Below the pieces are notes generated by a model. The model did not search any database. It worked only from the letters and a program-made list of their open reading frames with translations, and had not been told where the DNA came from. A stretch of 49,491 nt of DNA, from assembly GCA_902766595.1 (NCBI GenBank), contig CACXEJ010000077.1, positions 1-49,491 on the forward strand, in the 5' to 3' direction. The position numbers and the translations under genes are program-made. Below, piece by piece: positions 22,957-31,721 of the stretch. Origin of the DNA: Ruminococcus flavefaciens. Lineage in GTDB: Bacteria; Bacillota; Clostridia; Oscillospirales; Ruminococcaceae. Numbering within the stretch: position 1 is the first letter of the stretch; the number at the start of each line of letters is the position of its first letter.

Positions 22957-23041
22957 GGAACGTTCTCACCTGTCGGTTCGGTCGGTGCTTCTGCCTACGG
23001 CAGAGGTGTCCGCCGGACACCCGCACCGCCCCCGGCGTTCC
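22953..23041 (+). repeat. GTAGGG-family repeat split by a 63-bp insert
   Basis: GTAGGGAACG at 22953-22962 and CCGCCCCCGGCGTTCC at 23026-23041 together equal the intact copy at 12219-12244. The 63-bp insert (22963-23025) itself contains two small hairpins, CTGCC-TAC-GGCAG and GTGTCC-GCC-GGACAC. Confidence 0.78.
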
Positions 23042-23072
23042 GCAAATAACGAAAATGTATACCAGAACCATC

Positions 23073-23098
23073 GTAGGGGACGGCGTCCTCGACGTCCC
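23073..23098 (+). repeat. GTAGGG-family hairpin repeat
   Basis: Identical over 26 bases to the copies at 170, 12169 and 29445. Confidence 0.88.
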
Positions 23099-23129
23099 GT
23101 GCCGCCCGGAATTGTAGCATAAGACGATC

Positions 23130-23153
23130 GTAGGGGCGGCGTCCCGCCGCCCG
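23130..23153 (+). repeat. GTAGGG-family hairpin repeat, GGCGGC subtype
   Basis: GTAGGGGCGGCGTCCCGCCGCCC-type copy: the GGGCGGC/GCCGCCC arms pair. It is similar to 36587. Together with 22953 and 23073 it makes a cluster of three in 200 bases before uvrA. Confidence 0.82.
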
Positions 23154-23209
23154 CTCCATTTGGGTGCCGTTTTTTTAAAGCTGTAACGAACGGGTTTTGA
23201 TTAAAACAA

Positions 23210-23221
23210 GAAAATATGTTC
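23210..23221 (+). promoter_or_regulatory. LexA-box-like site upstream of uvrA
   Basis: GAAAATATGTTC differs by one base from the core GAACATATGTTC of the Gram-positive SOS box. It lies 18 bases before the predicted -35 of uvrA, a gene of the SOS regulon in many Firmicutes. No lexA gene is in the window. Confidence 0.4.
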
Positions 23222-23239
23222 TCTCCAAGCCACTGGCTA

Positions 23240-23268
23240 TTTATTTTATTAAAATTATGTGCTATAAT
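23240..23268 (+). promoter_or_regulatory. Probable uvrA promoter
   Basis: A perfect TATAAT at 23263-23268 has a weak TTTATT -35 at 23240-23245 with a 17-base spacer. The start would be near 23275, about 43 bases before ATG 23318. Confidence 0.65.
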
Positions 23269-23317
23269 AGTAGTTGAACTTTTCTGAATAAACTGAAATA
23301 CGTTTTAAGGAGCTATT

Positions 23318-26140
23318 ATGACTGATAAAATTATAATCAAGGGTGCAAGAGAAAATAACCTCAAGAACATCGACCTCGAGCTTCCGCGTGACAAGCTCAT
23401 CGTTATGACAGGTCTGTCGGGTTCGGGAAAATCCTCCCTCGCCTTCGATACAATATACGCCGACGGTCAGCGCCGCTATGTCGAGAGCCTTTCGTCCTAC
23501 GCGAGAATGTTCCTCGGACAGATGGAAAAGCCCGATGTGGACAGCATAGAGGGACTCTCTCCGGCTATATCCATAGACCAGAAGACCACCTCCAAGAACC
23601 CCCGTTCGACCGTGGGAACTGTTACCGAGATATACGACTACCTCCGACTTCTCTATGCGAGGATAGGTGTTCCGCACTGTCCTGTCTGCGGAAGAGTCAT
23701 CTCCCAGCAGAGCATCGACCAGATGGTAGACTCCGTTATGGAGCTCCCCGAGGGGGCCAGAGTGCAGCTCCTTGCGCCTATCGTCAGGAACCGCAAGGGA
23801 CAGTACGCAAAGGAGCTCGAAAGCGCAAGGAAGTCCGGCTTCGTCCGCGTTCGCATAGACGGCATAATGTATGAGCTTGCCGAGAATATCAAGCTCGACA
23901 AGAACAAGAAGCACAATATCGAGATAGTCGTTGACCGTATCGTGATAAAGCCGGGCATCGAGTCGCGTGTGACCGACAGCCTTGAGACTATCTTCCGTCT
24001 GACCGGTGGACTCGCTCTCGTGGACGTTATCGGCGGCGATGAGATACTTTTCTCGCAGAACTACGCCTGTCCCGAACACAACATCAGTATTGGTGAGCTC
24101 GAGCCGGTTATGTTTTCGTTCAATAACCCGGTCGGCGCTTGCCCGAAGTGTACCGGTCTGGGCGTGTTCAAGCACATTGATCCGGAGCTCGTTGTCCCGA
24201 ACAGGGAGCTCTCTATACTTGACGGAGCTATCAATGCTCCCGGCTGGAACAGTCTCGATGAGACCTCTATGTCCCTGATGTATTACAAGGCTGTTTCGGA
24301 GAAGTACGGCGTACCGCTGGACGTTCCGGTGAAGAAGCTGAAAAAGGAACAGCTTGACCTCTTCCTTTACGGCACGGGCGAGGAAGTCCTCGAGCTCCGC
24401 AGACCTGCTTCACTCGGCGGCGGCACCTATAATACCCCGTTCGAGGGCGTTGCGAATAACCTCGAGCGCCGTTACCGCGAGACCACGAGCGAATGGTCGA
24501 GGAATGACATTGAGGGCTATATGAGCGAGGTTGACTGCCCGGTCTGCCACGGAAAAAGGCTCCGTGACGAGTACCTTGCCGTTACCGTCGGCGAGAAGAA
24601 TATCAGCGATCTTACGGACTTTTCTGTCCGCGATGCACTCACATTCTTCAAGGAGATAAAGCTCTCGAAGCACGAAGCTCTCGTCGGTGAACGCATAATC
24701 AAAGAGATAAAGGAACGCCTCGGCTTTCTTGTCAGCGTAGGTCTTGAGTACCTCACGCTCTCGCGTTCCTCGGGAACTCTCTCCGGCGGTGAGAGCCAGC
24801 GTATCCGTCTTGCTACGCAGATAGGCTCTTCGCTCGTGGGAGTCCTGTACATTCTCGATGAGCCGAGCATAGGTCTCCACCAGCGCGACAACGACAAGCT
24901 CATAGCTACGCTGAAGCGTCTCCGCGACCTCGGAAATACGCTGATAGTGGTCGAGCACGACGACGACACTATGCTTGCTGCCGACCATATCGTAGATATA
25001 GGTCCGGGCGCAGGAGTTCACGGCGGAGAGGTGGTTTTTTCCGGTACTGTGGACAAGCTCCTGAAATGTAAGGAGTCCATAACCGGACAGTACCTCAGCG
25101 GCAGGAAGAGAATACCTCTTCCGGACAAGCGCCGCGAGGGCAACGGTCTCTTCCTGAGCGTCCGCGGAGCTTCCGAGCACAACCTCAGGAATGTCGATGT
25201 GGACATACCGCTCGGAAAGCTGATATGCGTGACAGGCGTGTCGGGTTCGGGAAAATCGAGCCTTGTCAACGAGGTAGTCTACAAGCACCTTGCCGCAAAG
25301 CTCAACCGCGCCAAGATAAAGCCGGGCAAGTTCCGGGATATGGAGGGGCTCGAAAACCTCGACAAGGTCATCTGCATCGACCAGTCCCCGATAGGCAGGA
25401 CGCCGCGTTCCAATCCGGCTACCTATACCGGAGTTTTCGGTGACATACGCGAGCTCTTCGCCAAGACTGCCGATGCGAAGGCAAGGGGCTACACCGCCGG
25501 ACGCTTCTCCTTCAATGTCCGCGGCGGACGCTGTGAAGCCTGCGAGGGCGACGGAATAATCAAGATAGAGATGCACTTCCTGCCGGATATTTACGTTCCG
25601 TGCGAGGTCTGCAAGGGCAGACGCTACAACCGCGAGACGCTCGAGGTACACTACAAGGGTAAGTCTATCTACGACATTCTTGAGATGACCGTTGACGAGG
25701 GCGCGGAGTTCTTCGAGCATATCCCGAAGATAGCGCGGAAGCTCAGAACGCTTCAGGACGTAGGCCTCGGCTACATCAAGATAGGTCAGCCGGCAACGAC
25801 TCTCTCCGGCGGTGAGGCACAGAGAGTCAAGCTCTCGACGGAGCTTTCCAAGAGGGCTACCGGAAAGACGATATATATTCTCGACGAGCCTACGACAGGA
25901 CTTCATACAGCTGACGTTCACAGGCTGATACAGGTGCTCGAAAAGCTCACGGAACAGGGAAACACCGTGCTTGTCATCGAGCACAACCTCAACGTGATAA
26001 AGGTTGCTGACCACATCATCGACCTCGGTCCGGAGGGCGGCGACGGCGGCGGTACTATCGTTGTTCAGGGAACGCCGGAGGAGGTCGCGGAGTGTCCGCA
26101 GTCCTACACGGGACAGTACCTCAAGCCGTACTTGAAATAA
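23318..26140 (+). CDS. uvrA: Excinuclease ABC subunit A
   Basis: A 940-residue UvrA, the damage-recognition ATPase of nucleotide excision repair. It has two ABC modules: Walker [15 protein letters not shown] near residue 31 and [14 protein letters not shown] near 640; signatures [12 protein letters not shown] near 488 and [12 protein letters not shown] near 829. Zinc clusters CPVCG near 120, CPKC/CPVC modules near 280 and 410, and [20 protein letters not shown] near 740 are present. Length is standard. AAGGAG precedes the ATG. uvrB follows about 200 bases downstream, the usual pairing, with a GTAGGG repeat in the gap. Confidence 0.98.
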   Translation: MTDKIIIKGARENNLKNIDLELPRDKLIVMTGLSGSGKSSLAFDTIYADGQRRYVESLSSYARMFLGQMEKPDVDSIEGLSPAISIDQKTTSKNPRSTVGTVTEIYDYLRLLYARIGVPHCPVCGRVISQQSIDQMVDSVMELPEGARVQLLAPIVRNRKGQYAKELESARKSGFVRVRIDGIMYELAENIKLDKNKKHNIEIVVDRIVIKPGIESRVTDSLETIFRLTGGLALVDVIGGDEILFSQNYACPEHNISIGELEPVMFSFNNPVGACPKCTGLGVFKHIDPELVVPNRELSILDGAINAPGWNSLDETSMSLMYYKAVSEKYGVPLDVPVKKLKKEQLDLFLYGTGEEVLELRRPASLGGGTYNTPFEGVANNLERRYRETTSEWSRNDIEGYMSEVDCPVCHGKRLRDEYLAVTVGEKNISDLTDFSVRDALTFFKEIKLSKHEALVGERIIKEIKERLGFLVSVGLEYLTLSRSSGTLSGGESQRIRLATQIGSSLVGVLYILDEPSIGLHQRDNDKLIATLKRLRDLGNTLIVVEHDDDTMLAADHIVDIGPGAGVHGGEVVFSGTVDKLLKCKESITGQYLSGRKRIPLPDKRREGNGLFLSVRGASEHNLRNVDVDIPLGKLICVTGVSGSGKSSLVNEVVYKHLAAKLNRAKIKPGKFRDMEGLENLDKVICIDQSPIGRTPRSNPATYTGVFGDIRELFAKTADAKARGYTAGRFSFNVRGGRCEACEGDGIIKIEMHFLPDIYVPCEVCKGRRYNRETLEVHYKGKSIYDILEMTVDEGAEFFEHIPKIARKLRTLQDVGLGYIKIGQPATTLSGGEAQRVKLSTELSKRATGKTIYILDEPTTGLHTADVHRLIQVLEKLTEQGNTVLVIEHNLNVIKVADHIIDLGPEGGDGGGTIVVQGTPEEVAECPQSYTGQYLKPYLK

Positions 26141-26239
26141 TTCGGAATTCGGAATGCGTAATTAATGGTATCGCTTTTGGCGATGAATTAAAATATTCTG
26201 CTCTGTCCGCGTAAGAGGACAACGTGTGCAATTATTCTT

Positions 26240-26264
26240 GTAGGGAACGCCGTCCCGGCGTTCC
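26240..26264 (+). repeat. GTAGGG-family hairpin repeat, GGAACGCCG subtype
   Basis: GTAGGGAACGCCG followed by TCCCGGCGTTCC, a perfect GGAACGCCG/CGGCGTTCC stem between uvrA and uvrB. Just upstream a second unrelated small hairpin, ATCGC-TTTTG-GCGAT, lies near 26170-26184. Confidence 0.85.
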
Positions 26265-26345
26265 GCAGCAAATTCATTCGTACCTCGCACTGGTGCGTTT
26301 TACCATTGAAAAATTCGTTTACAGATGCTATGATAAGGAGGGACT

Positions 26346-28307
26346 ATGGATCACTTCGTGCTTCATTCCCAGTATGCGCCGGCAGGCGATCAGCCCAAGG
26401 CGATAGAACAGCTCGTGAAAGGGCTGGAAGAGGGCAAAAAGGAACAGATACTCCTCGGAGTAACGGGTTCCGGCAAGACCTTCACTATGGCGAATGTCAT
26501 TGCCAAAGTGAACAAGCCGACAATAGTCCTTGCCCACAACAAGATACTTGCGGCGCAGCTCTGCTCGGAGTTCCGTGAATTCTTCCCGGAGAACGCCGTC
26601 GAATACTTCGTGTCCTACTACGACTACTACCAGCCGGAGGCTTACGTCCCGAGCACGGACAGCTACATTGAGAAGGACTCCTCGATAAATGACGAGATAG
26701 ACAAGCTCAGACACTCCGCCACGACTGCCCTTGCCGAGCGCAGGGACGTCATCATCGTTGCGAGCGTTTCGTGCATATACTCCCTCGGAAGCCCGGAGGA
26801 GTACCGTTCTATGTGCGTCTCGATACGTCAGGGCGCTGAAAAGCCGCGCGACCAGCTCATAGAGGAGCTGGTCCGCATCAGGTACGAGAGAAACGACATT
26901 GCCTTTGAGCGAAACAGGTTCAGGGTTCGCGGCGACGTTGTTGAGATATTTCCGGCGATGTCGAGTGATACCGCAGTACGCGTTGAGTATTTCGGGGACG
27001 AGATCGACCGTATCTCCGAGATAAACGTCGTGACCGGCGAGGTAAAGGCTGTGGTCTCACACGCGGCTATTTTCCCGGCTTCACACTATGTTGTCGGCGA
27101 TGATAAAATGGAAGCTGCCCTCGCCGAGATCGACCGTGAACTCAATGAGCGCATCGACTATTTCCAGAAAAACAACAAGCTAATTGAGGCTCAGCGCATA
27201 GAGCAGCGCACACACTACGATATGGAAATGCTCCGTGAGGTCGGCTATTGCAGCGGTGTCGAGAACTACTCCCGAGTCCTTGCCGGACGTCCTGCCGGAA
27301 GCACTCCGATGACCCTGCTCGATCACTTCCCGGAGGACTTTCTCCTCATCGTTGACGAGAGCCACGTTACTCTGCCGCAGGTGCGCGCTATGTACGCCGG
27401 CGACCGCGCAAGAAAGACTACCCTCGTTGAGTACGGCTTCCGTCTGCCGAGCGCTATGGACAACCGTCCGCTGAATTTCGACGAATTCAACGCGCACATA
27501 AATCAGGCGATATACGTCAGTGCGACTCCCGGACAGATCGAGCGTGAAAAGACCGATACCATTGTCGAACAGGTCATCAGACCGACAGGTCTCGTCGATC
27601 CGGAGATAATAGTCAAGCCGACTCAGGGACAGGTGGACGACCTTCTTTCCGAGATAAACACCCGTGCAGCCAAGAACGAGCGCGTTCTCGTGACGACGCT
27701 TACCAAGAAAATGGCGGAGGATCTCACCAGCTACTACGAGCGGCTCGGGGTAAAGGTGCGCTACCTGCACCACGACATCGACACTATCGAGCGTATGGAG
27801 ATAATCAAGGATCTGCGAAACGGTGTTTTTGACGTTCTCGTGGGTATCAACCTCCTCCGTGAGGGACTCGATATACCGGAGGTAAGCCTCATCGCTATCC
27901 TCGATGCGGACAAGGAGGGCTTTCTCCGAAGCGAGACCTCGCTCATTCAGACCATAGGACGTGCCGCGCGTAACGCTCAGGGACAGGTAATAATGTATGC
28001 GGATACCGTTACCGGTTCTATGGAGAGGGCTATCAACGAGACCGAGCGCCGCCGTGCTCTGCAAATAGCCTACAATGAGGAGCACGGAATAGTTCCGAAG
28101 ACCATAATCAAGGGCGTCAGGGACGTTCTTGAGATAACCTCAAAGCCGAAGGTCGAGGCAAAGACGGCGAAGAAGAAAATGTCGGCTTCGGAGCGCACGA
28201 AGCTCATAGAAAAGCTCACAGCGGAGATGAAAAATGCAGCGAAGATGCTCGAATTTGAACACGCTGCCTATCTCCGCGACAAGATACGCGAATTGCAGGA
28301 ACAGTAG
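26346..28307 (+). CDS. uvrB: Excinuclease ABC subunit B
   Basis: A 653-residue UvrB, the helicase-like subunit that loads on damage from UvrA and recruits UvrC. Walker [15 protein letters not shown] lies near residue 38. The [19 protein letters not shown] beta-hairpin segment is near 92, DESH near 335, a helicase C-terminal domain spans about 425-560 ([29 protein letters not shown]), and a UVR coiled-coil domain of about 30 residues ends the protein. AAGGAGG lies before the ATG. A TTGAAA-17-TATGAT match at 26306-26334 overlaps the ribosome site too closely to be its promoter. Confidence 0.98.
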   Translation: MDHFVLHSQYAPAGDQPKAIEQLVKGLEEGKKEQILLGVTGSGKTFTMANVIAKVNKPTIVLAHNKILAAQLCSEFREFFPENAVEYFVSYYDYYQPEAYVPSTDSYIEKDSSINDEIDKLRHSATTALAERRDVIIVASVSCIYSLGSPEEYRSMCVSIRQGAEKPRDQLIEELVRIRYERNDIAFERNRFRVRGDVVEIFPAMSSDTAVRVEYFGDEIDRISEINVVTGEVKAVVSHAAIFPASHYVVGDDKMEAALAEIDRELNERIDYFQKNNKLIEAQRIEQRTHYDMEMLREVGYCSGVENYSRVLAGRPAGSTPMTLLDHFPEDFLLIVDESHVTLPQVRAMYAGDRARKTTLVEYGFRLPSAMDNRPLNFDEFNAHINQAIYVSATPGQIEREKTDTIVEQVIRPTGLVDPEIIVKPTQGQVDDLLSEINTRAAKNERVLVTTLTKKMAEDLTSYYERLGVKVRYLHHDIDTIERMEIIKDLRNGVFDVLVGINLLREGLDIPEVSLIAILDADKEGFLRSETSLIQTIGRAARNAQGQVIMYADTVTGSMERAINETERRRALQIAYNEEHGIVPKTIIKGVRDVLEITSKPKVEAKTAKKKMSASERTKLIEKLTAEMKNAAKMLEFEHAAYLRDKIRELQEQ

Positions 28308-28323
28308 AGGAAGGAGCGGTATT

Positions 28324-29433
28324 TTGAAAAGACCTGTCATAAAAGTGCGGTACATCATACCGCTCGGAGTTATATTGCTTATGGCACTGCTCAACGTCAT
28401 ATCGCGTCTGAGCCGCGGCTTTTCGGACTTCTATGTGACGAAGATCTTTCCGCCGGTGAGCAGCGCCCTCTCATTTATCAGCGGACTGTTCCCGTTTTCG
28501 GTCGGAGAGATGATGATAATCGCCCTGATACTGCTGATAGTTCTGGGGATACCGGCGTCTGTGATACTGCTCATCGTCCGCAGGGACAAGCGCAGAAAAA
28601 TTGCCGGCATCGCAGTTCTTTCCGCACTGTGGATACTCGCCTACATATGCACCGCGGAGACGCTCAACTGCTTCATAATGTACCAGTGTACGCCGTTTTC
28701 GGAGCGCTACCTCAGCCACAAGGAGCACACCCGGGAGGAACTCGTCGGGGTGTACCGGATACTTGTGGAGAAGTCCAACGAGCTTGCACAGGAGGTGCCG
28801 CGTGATGAGGACGGCAGATTTTACCTGACCTGCGACGTTGACAAGGAAGCCCGTGAGGCAATGAAAAAAGCCGCGGAGGATTATCCGCAGCTCAGGGGCT
28901 ACTACCCAAAGGCGAAGAAGATACAGTTTTCGTACTTTATGAGTCAGTCGGGGCTTGCAGGGATATATTTCCCGTTTTCGATGGAGTCCAACTACAACGG
29001 CGATATGGTGCGGACAAACCTTCCGGACACTATCTGTCACGAATACGCTCATCTGAAAGGCATTATGCAGGAGGACGAGGCGAATTTCATCGGCTTTATA
29101 GCAACTATAGGCAGCGATAACGCTGAATTCCGGTATTCCGGCTATTTGTCGGCGCTGGAGTACGTTCACAATCAGATATATGAGAGGGAGATCAGCGAGG
29201 GATACGGCGTTACTGATGATATAAGCGATGAGGTAAGGGCGGACTGGTTCAGGTTCCTGCCTGACGACTACTGGGAGAAGAACAAGAAAAAGGAGATAAT
29301 CTCCACGGATACGGTCAGCACCGTATCCGAAACCGCTATGGATACGAATATCAAGGTCAACGGCAGGGAAGAGGGCACGGAGTCCTATTCCTATGTTGTA
29401 AATCTGCTGCTGGACTATTACTATCCGGGCTGA
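28324..29433 (+). CDS. DUF3810 family membrane metallopeptidase-like protein
   Basis: A 369-residue protein. TTG 28324 is chosen because AGGAAGGAG lies 8 bases upstream and the preceding in-frame codons are the end of uvrB read in another frame. Three hydrophobic helices (about 8-27, 62-87 and 92-112) are followed by a soluble domain. It contains HEYAHLKGIMQEDEANF (His239, Glu240, His243, with acidic residues at 251-252), an HExxH zinc-peptidase signature characteristic of the DUF3810 family. The 16-base gap after uvrB suggests co-transcription, but there is no known DNA-repair role. Confidence 0.85.
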   Translation: MKRPVIKVRYIIPLGVILLMALLNVISRLSRGFSDFYVTKIFPPVSSALSFISGLFPFSVGEMMIIALILLIVLGIPASVILLIVRRDKRRKIAGIAVLSALWILAYICTAETLNCFIMYQCTPFSERYLSHKEHTREELVGVYRILVEKSNELAQEVPRDEDGRFYLTCDVDKEAREAMKKAAEDYPQLRGYYPKAKKIQFSYFMSQSGLAGIYFPFSMESNYNGDMVRTNLPDTICHEYAHLKGIMQEDEANFIGFIATIGSDNAEFRYSGYLSALEYVHNQIYEREISEGYGVTDDISDEVRADWFRFLPDDYWEKNKKKEIISTDTVSTVSETAMDTNIKVNGREEGTESYSYVVNLLLDYYYPG

Positions 29434-29444
29434 TTGCGTTCATC

Positions 29445-29470
29445 GTAGGGGACGGCGTCCTCGACGTCCC
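29445..29470 (+). repeat. GTAGGG-family hairpin repeat
   Basis: Identical over 26 bases to the copies at 170, 12169 and 23073; it begins 11 bases after the DUF3810 stop. Confidence 0.88.
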
Positions 29471-29506
29471 GCAGAAGTCAGAAATCAGAAGCCAGAGTTC
29501 AGAATT
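29471..29506 (+). repeat. Degenerate 7-8 base CAGAAGT-like tandem repeat
   Basis: The segment reads as five imperfect units of TCAGAAG type (CAGAAG, TCAGAAA, TCAGAAG, CCAGAGT, TCAGAAT) exactly filling the gap between two GTAGGG repeats. Confidence 0.6.
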
Positions 29507-29530
29507 GTAGGGGCGCATTCCGTGCGCCCG
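29507..29530 (+). repeat. GTAGGG-family hairpin repeat, GGGCGCA subtype
   Basis: GTAGGGGCGCATTCC then GTGCGCCCG; GGGCGCA and TGCGCCC arms pair around a short loop. Confidence 0.82.
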
Positions 29531-29560
29531 AGCCATTTGAATTTGTAACATAAAACCATT

Positions 29561-29583
29561 GTAGGGGCGCCCTTTGGGCGCCC
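29561..29583 (+). repeat. GTAGGG-family hairpin repeat, GGGCGCCC subtype
   Basis: GTAGGGGCGCCC-TTT-GGGCGCCC: the GGGCGCC arms pair. With 29445 and 29507 it makes three copies in about 140 bases of the 382-base gap between the DUF3810 gene and the LacI-type gene. Confidence 0.85.
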
Positions 29584-29750
29584 TTCAATTTATTATGCCG
29601 TATATTACAAATATTCTGCGGACCGCCAAAGGCGGCTCCCTGCACAGGATTACACGAATGAAAAAAGGCTTGTTTCCGTTATATTTTGTGCAAAATCGGT
29701 CATATTGATATATCATATTTGAGCTATCCTACAAAATTTATGGAATGTAC

Positions 29751-29779
29751 TTTATTTATCACTTAAAAAATGGTATAAT
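29751..29779 (+). promoter_or_regulatory. Probable promoter of the LacI-type gene
   Basis: A perfect TATAAT (29774-29779) with a TTTATT -35 (29751-29756) at 17 bases; the same -35/-10 pair as uvrA. Start near 29786, about 30 bases before the ATG. Confidence 0.62.
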
Positions 29780-29815
29780 TAATCTGTTGTTATTTAATGT
29801 GAAGAGAGGGATCAT

Positions 29816-30853
29816 ATGAAAAACGGAGTTAAAATGCTTGATATTGCACAGAAGCTCGGAGTCAGCGTGGTTACTGTCTCCAACGCTCTTGCAGGACGTG
29901 AAGGCGTAAGCGATCAGATGAGGCGTAAGATCTGCGAAACTGCCGACGAAATGGGCTACAAGCCGTCAAATACAAGAGGCGCAAAGAGAATGCTGCTGCC
30001 GCGTTCCGGAAAGAGCGTCGGCATACTCACCTCGGAGAGGTTTGTAGGACCGCGCGGAACGTTCTACTGGGAGCTCACTGCCGGCATATCGAACAGGCTT
30101 TCAAAGCTGAACGTGTTCACAGTCTATGAGTGCATATCCGCAGAAAACGAGAACAGAGGAGCGCTCCCGAAGATACTTACGGATCATAAGGTGGACGCTG
30201 TCATCGTGATAGGTCAGGTACACAGGAACTACATCGAAGCCCTCAGTGAAGCTGCGATACCGCTGCTTTTCGTGGATTTCTACGACAGCAGGTATGACAT
30301 AGACTCGGTGAATTCCGACAGCTACAACGGAGCTTATCTGCTCACCGACTACCTTATCAGTATGGGACACCGCGACATCGGCTTCTTTGGTACGCTCAAC
30401 GCTACGAGCAGCATCAACGACAGATTTCTCGGCTATATGAAGTGCCTTATCGAGAACGGCATAGAGTACCGCAAGGAGTGGACTATCGGCGACAGGACGG
30501 AAAACGGTACTCTGCTCACTGATCCGGAGTTCCCCGACAAGATGCCGACAGCTTTCGTATGCAACTGCGACGAGACTGCTGCTCTGGTCATAATGGCGCT
30601 GCGCTCGAAGGGTGTGCGTGTTCCTGAGGACATCTCCGTGGTCGGCTACGACAACTACATCACTATGGGCATAGGTATACCGGCTGTCACCACAATGTCG
30701 GTAGATCTTGCGAAAATGGCTGAAATATCGGTCGATATAATCGTGAAAAAGCTCGCCGAGCCTTCCTACACCGAGGGAAAGCGCGTCATCGGCGGAAAGC
30801 TCATCATAAAAAACAGCGTTATGGCTATAAACGGGGGCGGCAGAGATGTTTGA
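29816..30853 (+). CDS. LacI family transcriptional regulator
   Basis: A 345-residue regulator with an N-terminal helix-turn-helix (MLDIAQKLGVSVVTVSNALAG, residues 7-27) and hinge, then a periplasmic-binding-protein-like effector domain (about 65-335) with FVCNCDETAALVIMALRSKGVRVPEDISVVGYDNY, the classic LacI/GalR segment. The effector is probably a sugar, but no sugar operon is adjacent, so the target is unknown. GAGAGGGA precedes the ATG. The end overlaps the DUF5662 gene by 8 bases, so the two are probably co-transcribed. Confidence 0.93.
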   Translation: MKNGVKMLDIAQKLGVSVVTVSNALAGREGVSDQMRRKICETADEMGYKPSNTRGAKRMLLPRSGKSVGILTSERFVGPRGTFYWELTAGISNRLSKLNVFTVYECISAENENRGALPKILTDHKVDAVIVIGQVHRNYIEALSEAAIPLLFVDFYDSRYDIDSVNSDSYNGAYLLTDYLISMGHRDIGFFGTLNATSSINDRFLGYMKCLIENGIEYRKEWTIGDRTENGTLLTDPEFPDKMPTAFVCNCDETAALVIMALRSKGVRVPEDISVVGYDNYITMGIGIPAVTTMSVDLAKMAEISVDIIVKKLAEPSYTEGKRVIGGKLIIKNSVMAINGGGRDV

Positions 30854-31439
30854 CAATCTGAAAGGGCACTTTCTGACCGTTGTAAGACACAGACGCAAGG
30901 TCAGAGAACATTGTTTCAAAGCGGGTATAATCTGGCGCGGACTGTGGCACGACCTGTCAAAATTCTCTCCGACCGAGTTCATACCCGGAGTGCTGTACTT
31001 TCAGGGCAGCCGCAGTCCTAATGAAAAGGAGCGTGAGGTGACAGGCTGCTCGCGCGCGTGGATGCACCACAAGGGCAGGAACCGCCACCATTTTGAATAC
31101 TGGACGGACTATAACACCGTTACCAAGAAGCTCGAACCCGTAAAGATGCCGGACGTATTCATTTTTGAGATGTTCTGCGACCGCGTGGCGGCTTCAAAGA
31201 TATACAACAAGGAAAACTACACGGACGATATGCCGCTCGGGTACTTTATGAGGGCAAAGCAAAGGCGTATCATCGAGAGGGAGACCGCTGCGAAGCTGGA
31301 ATTTCTCCTGACTATGCTTGCGGAGCGCGGCGAAGAGGAGACCTTCCGCTACATAAGAAAGCAGGTCCGCCGCAGCAGACGCGGTATGACCGACTGGCGA
31401 GGACTTGACATTCAGAAATTTGTGCAGGAGACGAAGTAG
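30846..31439 (+). CDS. DUF5662 family protein
   Basis: A 197-residue soluble basic protein. It matches the DUF5662 pattern as I recall it: N-terminal HRRKVREHCFKAGIIWRGLWHDLSKFSPTEF, then AWMHHKGRNRHHFEYWTDY, and a central FEMFCDRVAASKIY helix. The repeated His/Asp residues (H-D in WHDLSK, HH in MHHKGRNRHH, D in CDR) could form an HD-like metal site, but activity is not known. The ATG overlaps the last 8 bases of the LacI-type gene. Confidence 0.85.
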   Translation: MFDNLKGHFLTVVRHRRKVREHCFKAGIIWRGLWHDLSKFSPTEFIPGVLYFQGSRSPNEKEREVTGCSRAWMHHKGRNRHHFEYWTDYNTVTKKLEPVKMPDVFIFEMFCDRVAASKIYNKENYTDDMPLGYFMRAKQRRIIERETAAKLEFLLTMLAERGEEETFRYIRKQVRRSRRGMTDWRGLDIQKFVQETK

Positions 31440-31443
31440 ACGT

Positions 31444-31680
31444 AAATTTTTTGCCGCGTTTGCTGCTATTTTATTAATTGTGTGATATAAGCGCGGAGCC
31501 CACGCCGCCTTTTTTCGCGGCATAATTTGAGAGAACGGAAATTTTTTGCCGCGTTTGCTGCTATTTTATTAATTGTGTGATATAAGCGCGGAGTCCGCGC
31601 CGCCTTTTTCGCGGCATAATTCGATGAAACGGAAATTTTTTGCCGCGTTTGTTGCTATTTTATTAATTGTGTGATATAAT
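31444..31680 (+). repeat. Tandem ~95-bp promoter-like repeat, 2.5 copies
   Basis: Copies start at 31444, 31539 and 31633 (periods 95 and 94); the third is truncated after 48 bases. Each begins AAATTTTTTGCCGCG and contains CTATTTTATTAATTGTGTGATATAA. Full copies also hold a GCGCGGAG..CGCC arm and a GCCGC-CTTTTT-GCGGC hairpin; copy 2 has a perfect GCGCGGA-G-TCCGCGC palindrome at 31586-31600. It fills the gap between DUF5662 and yfmF, and only the last copy reads as a good promoter. Confidence 0.92.
31652..31680 (+). promoter_or_regulatory. Promoter of yfmF/yfmH in the third repeat copy
   Basis: TTGCTA (31652-31657) and TATAAT (31675-31680) are 17 bases apart. In copies 1 and 2 the matching hexamers are CTGCTA and TATAAG, both weaker, so the third copy is likely the active one. 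The start would be near 31687, 35 bases before the ATG. Confidence 0.78.
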
Positions 31681-31721
31681 GTAATATATGTATCAATTCT
31701 GAACAGGAGTGTATATTTATA

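Noticed and set aside
24410..26014. Open 534-codon minus-strand frame across uvrA
   Set aside because: It is antisense to the clear UvrA protein, has no ribosome site and an unnatural composition. High-GC codon bias keeps the opposite frame open.
26306..26334. TTGAAA-17-TATGAT as a uvrB promoter
   Set aside because: The start would fall at about 26341, inside the AAGGAGG ribosome site, leaving almost no leader; it is probably a chance match.
29445..29583. CRISPR array
   Set aside because: The repeats are hairpin elements of variable subtype with irregular spacing and no spacer-sized regularity or cas genes.
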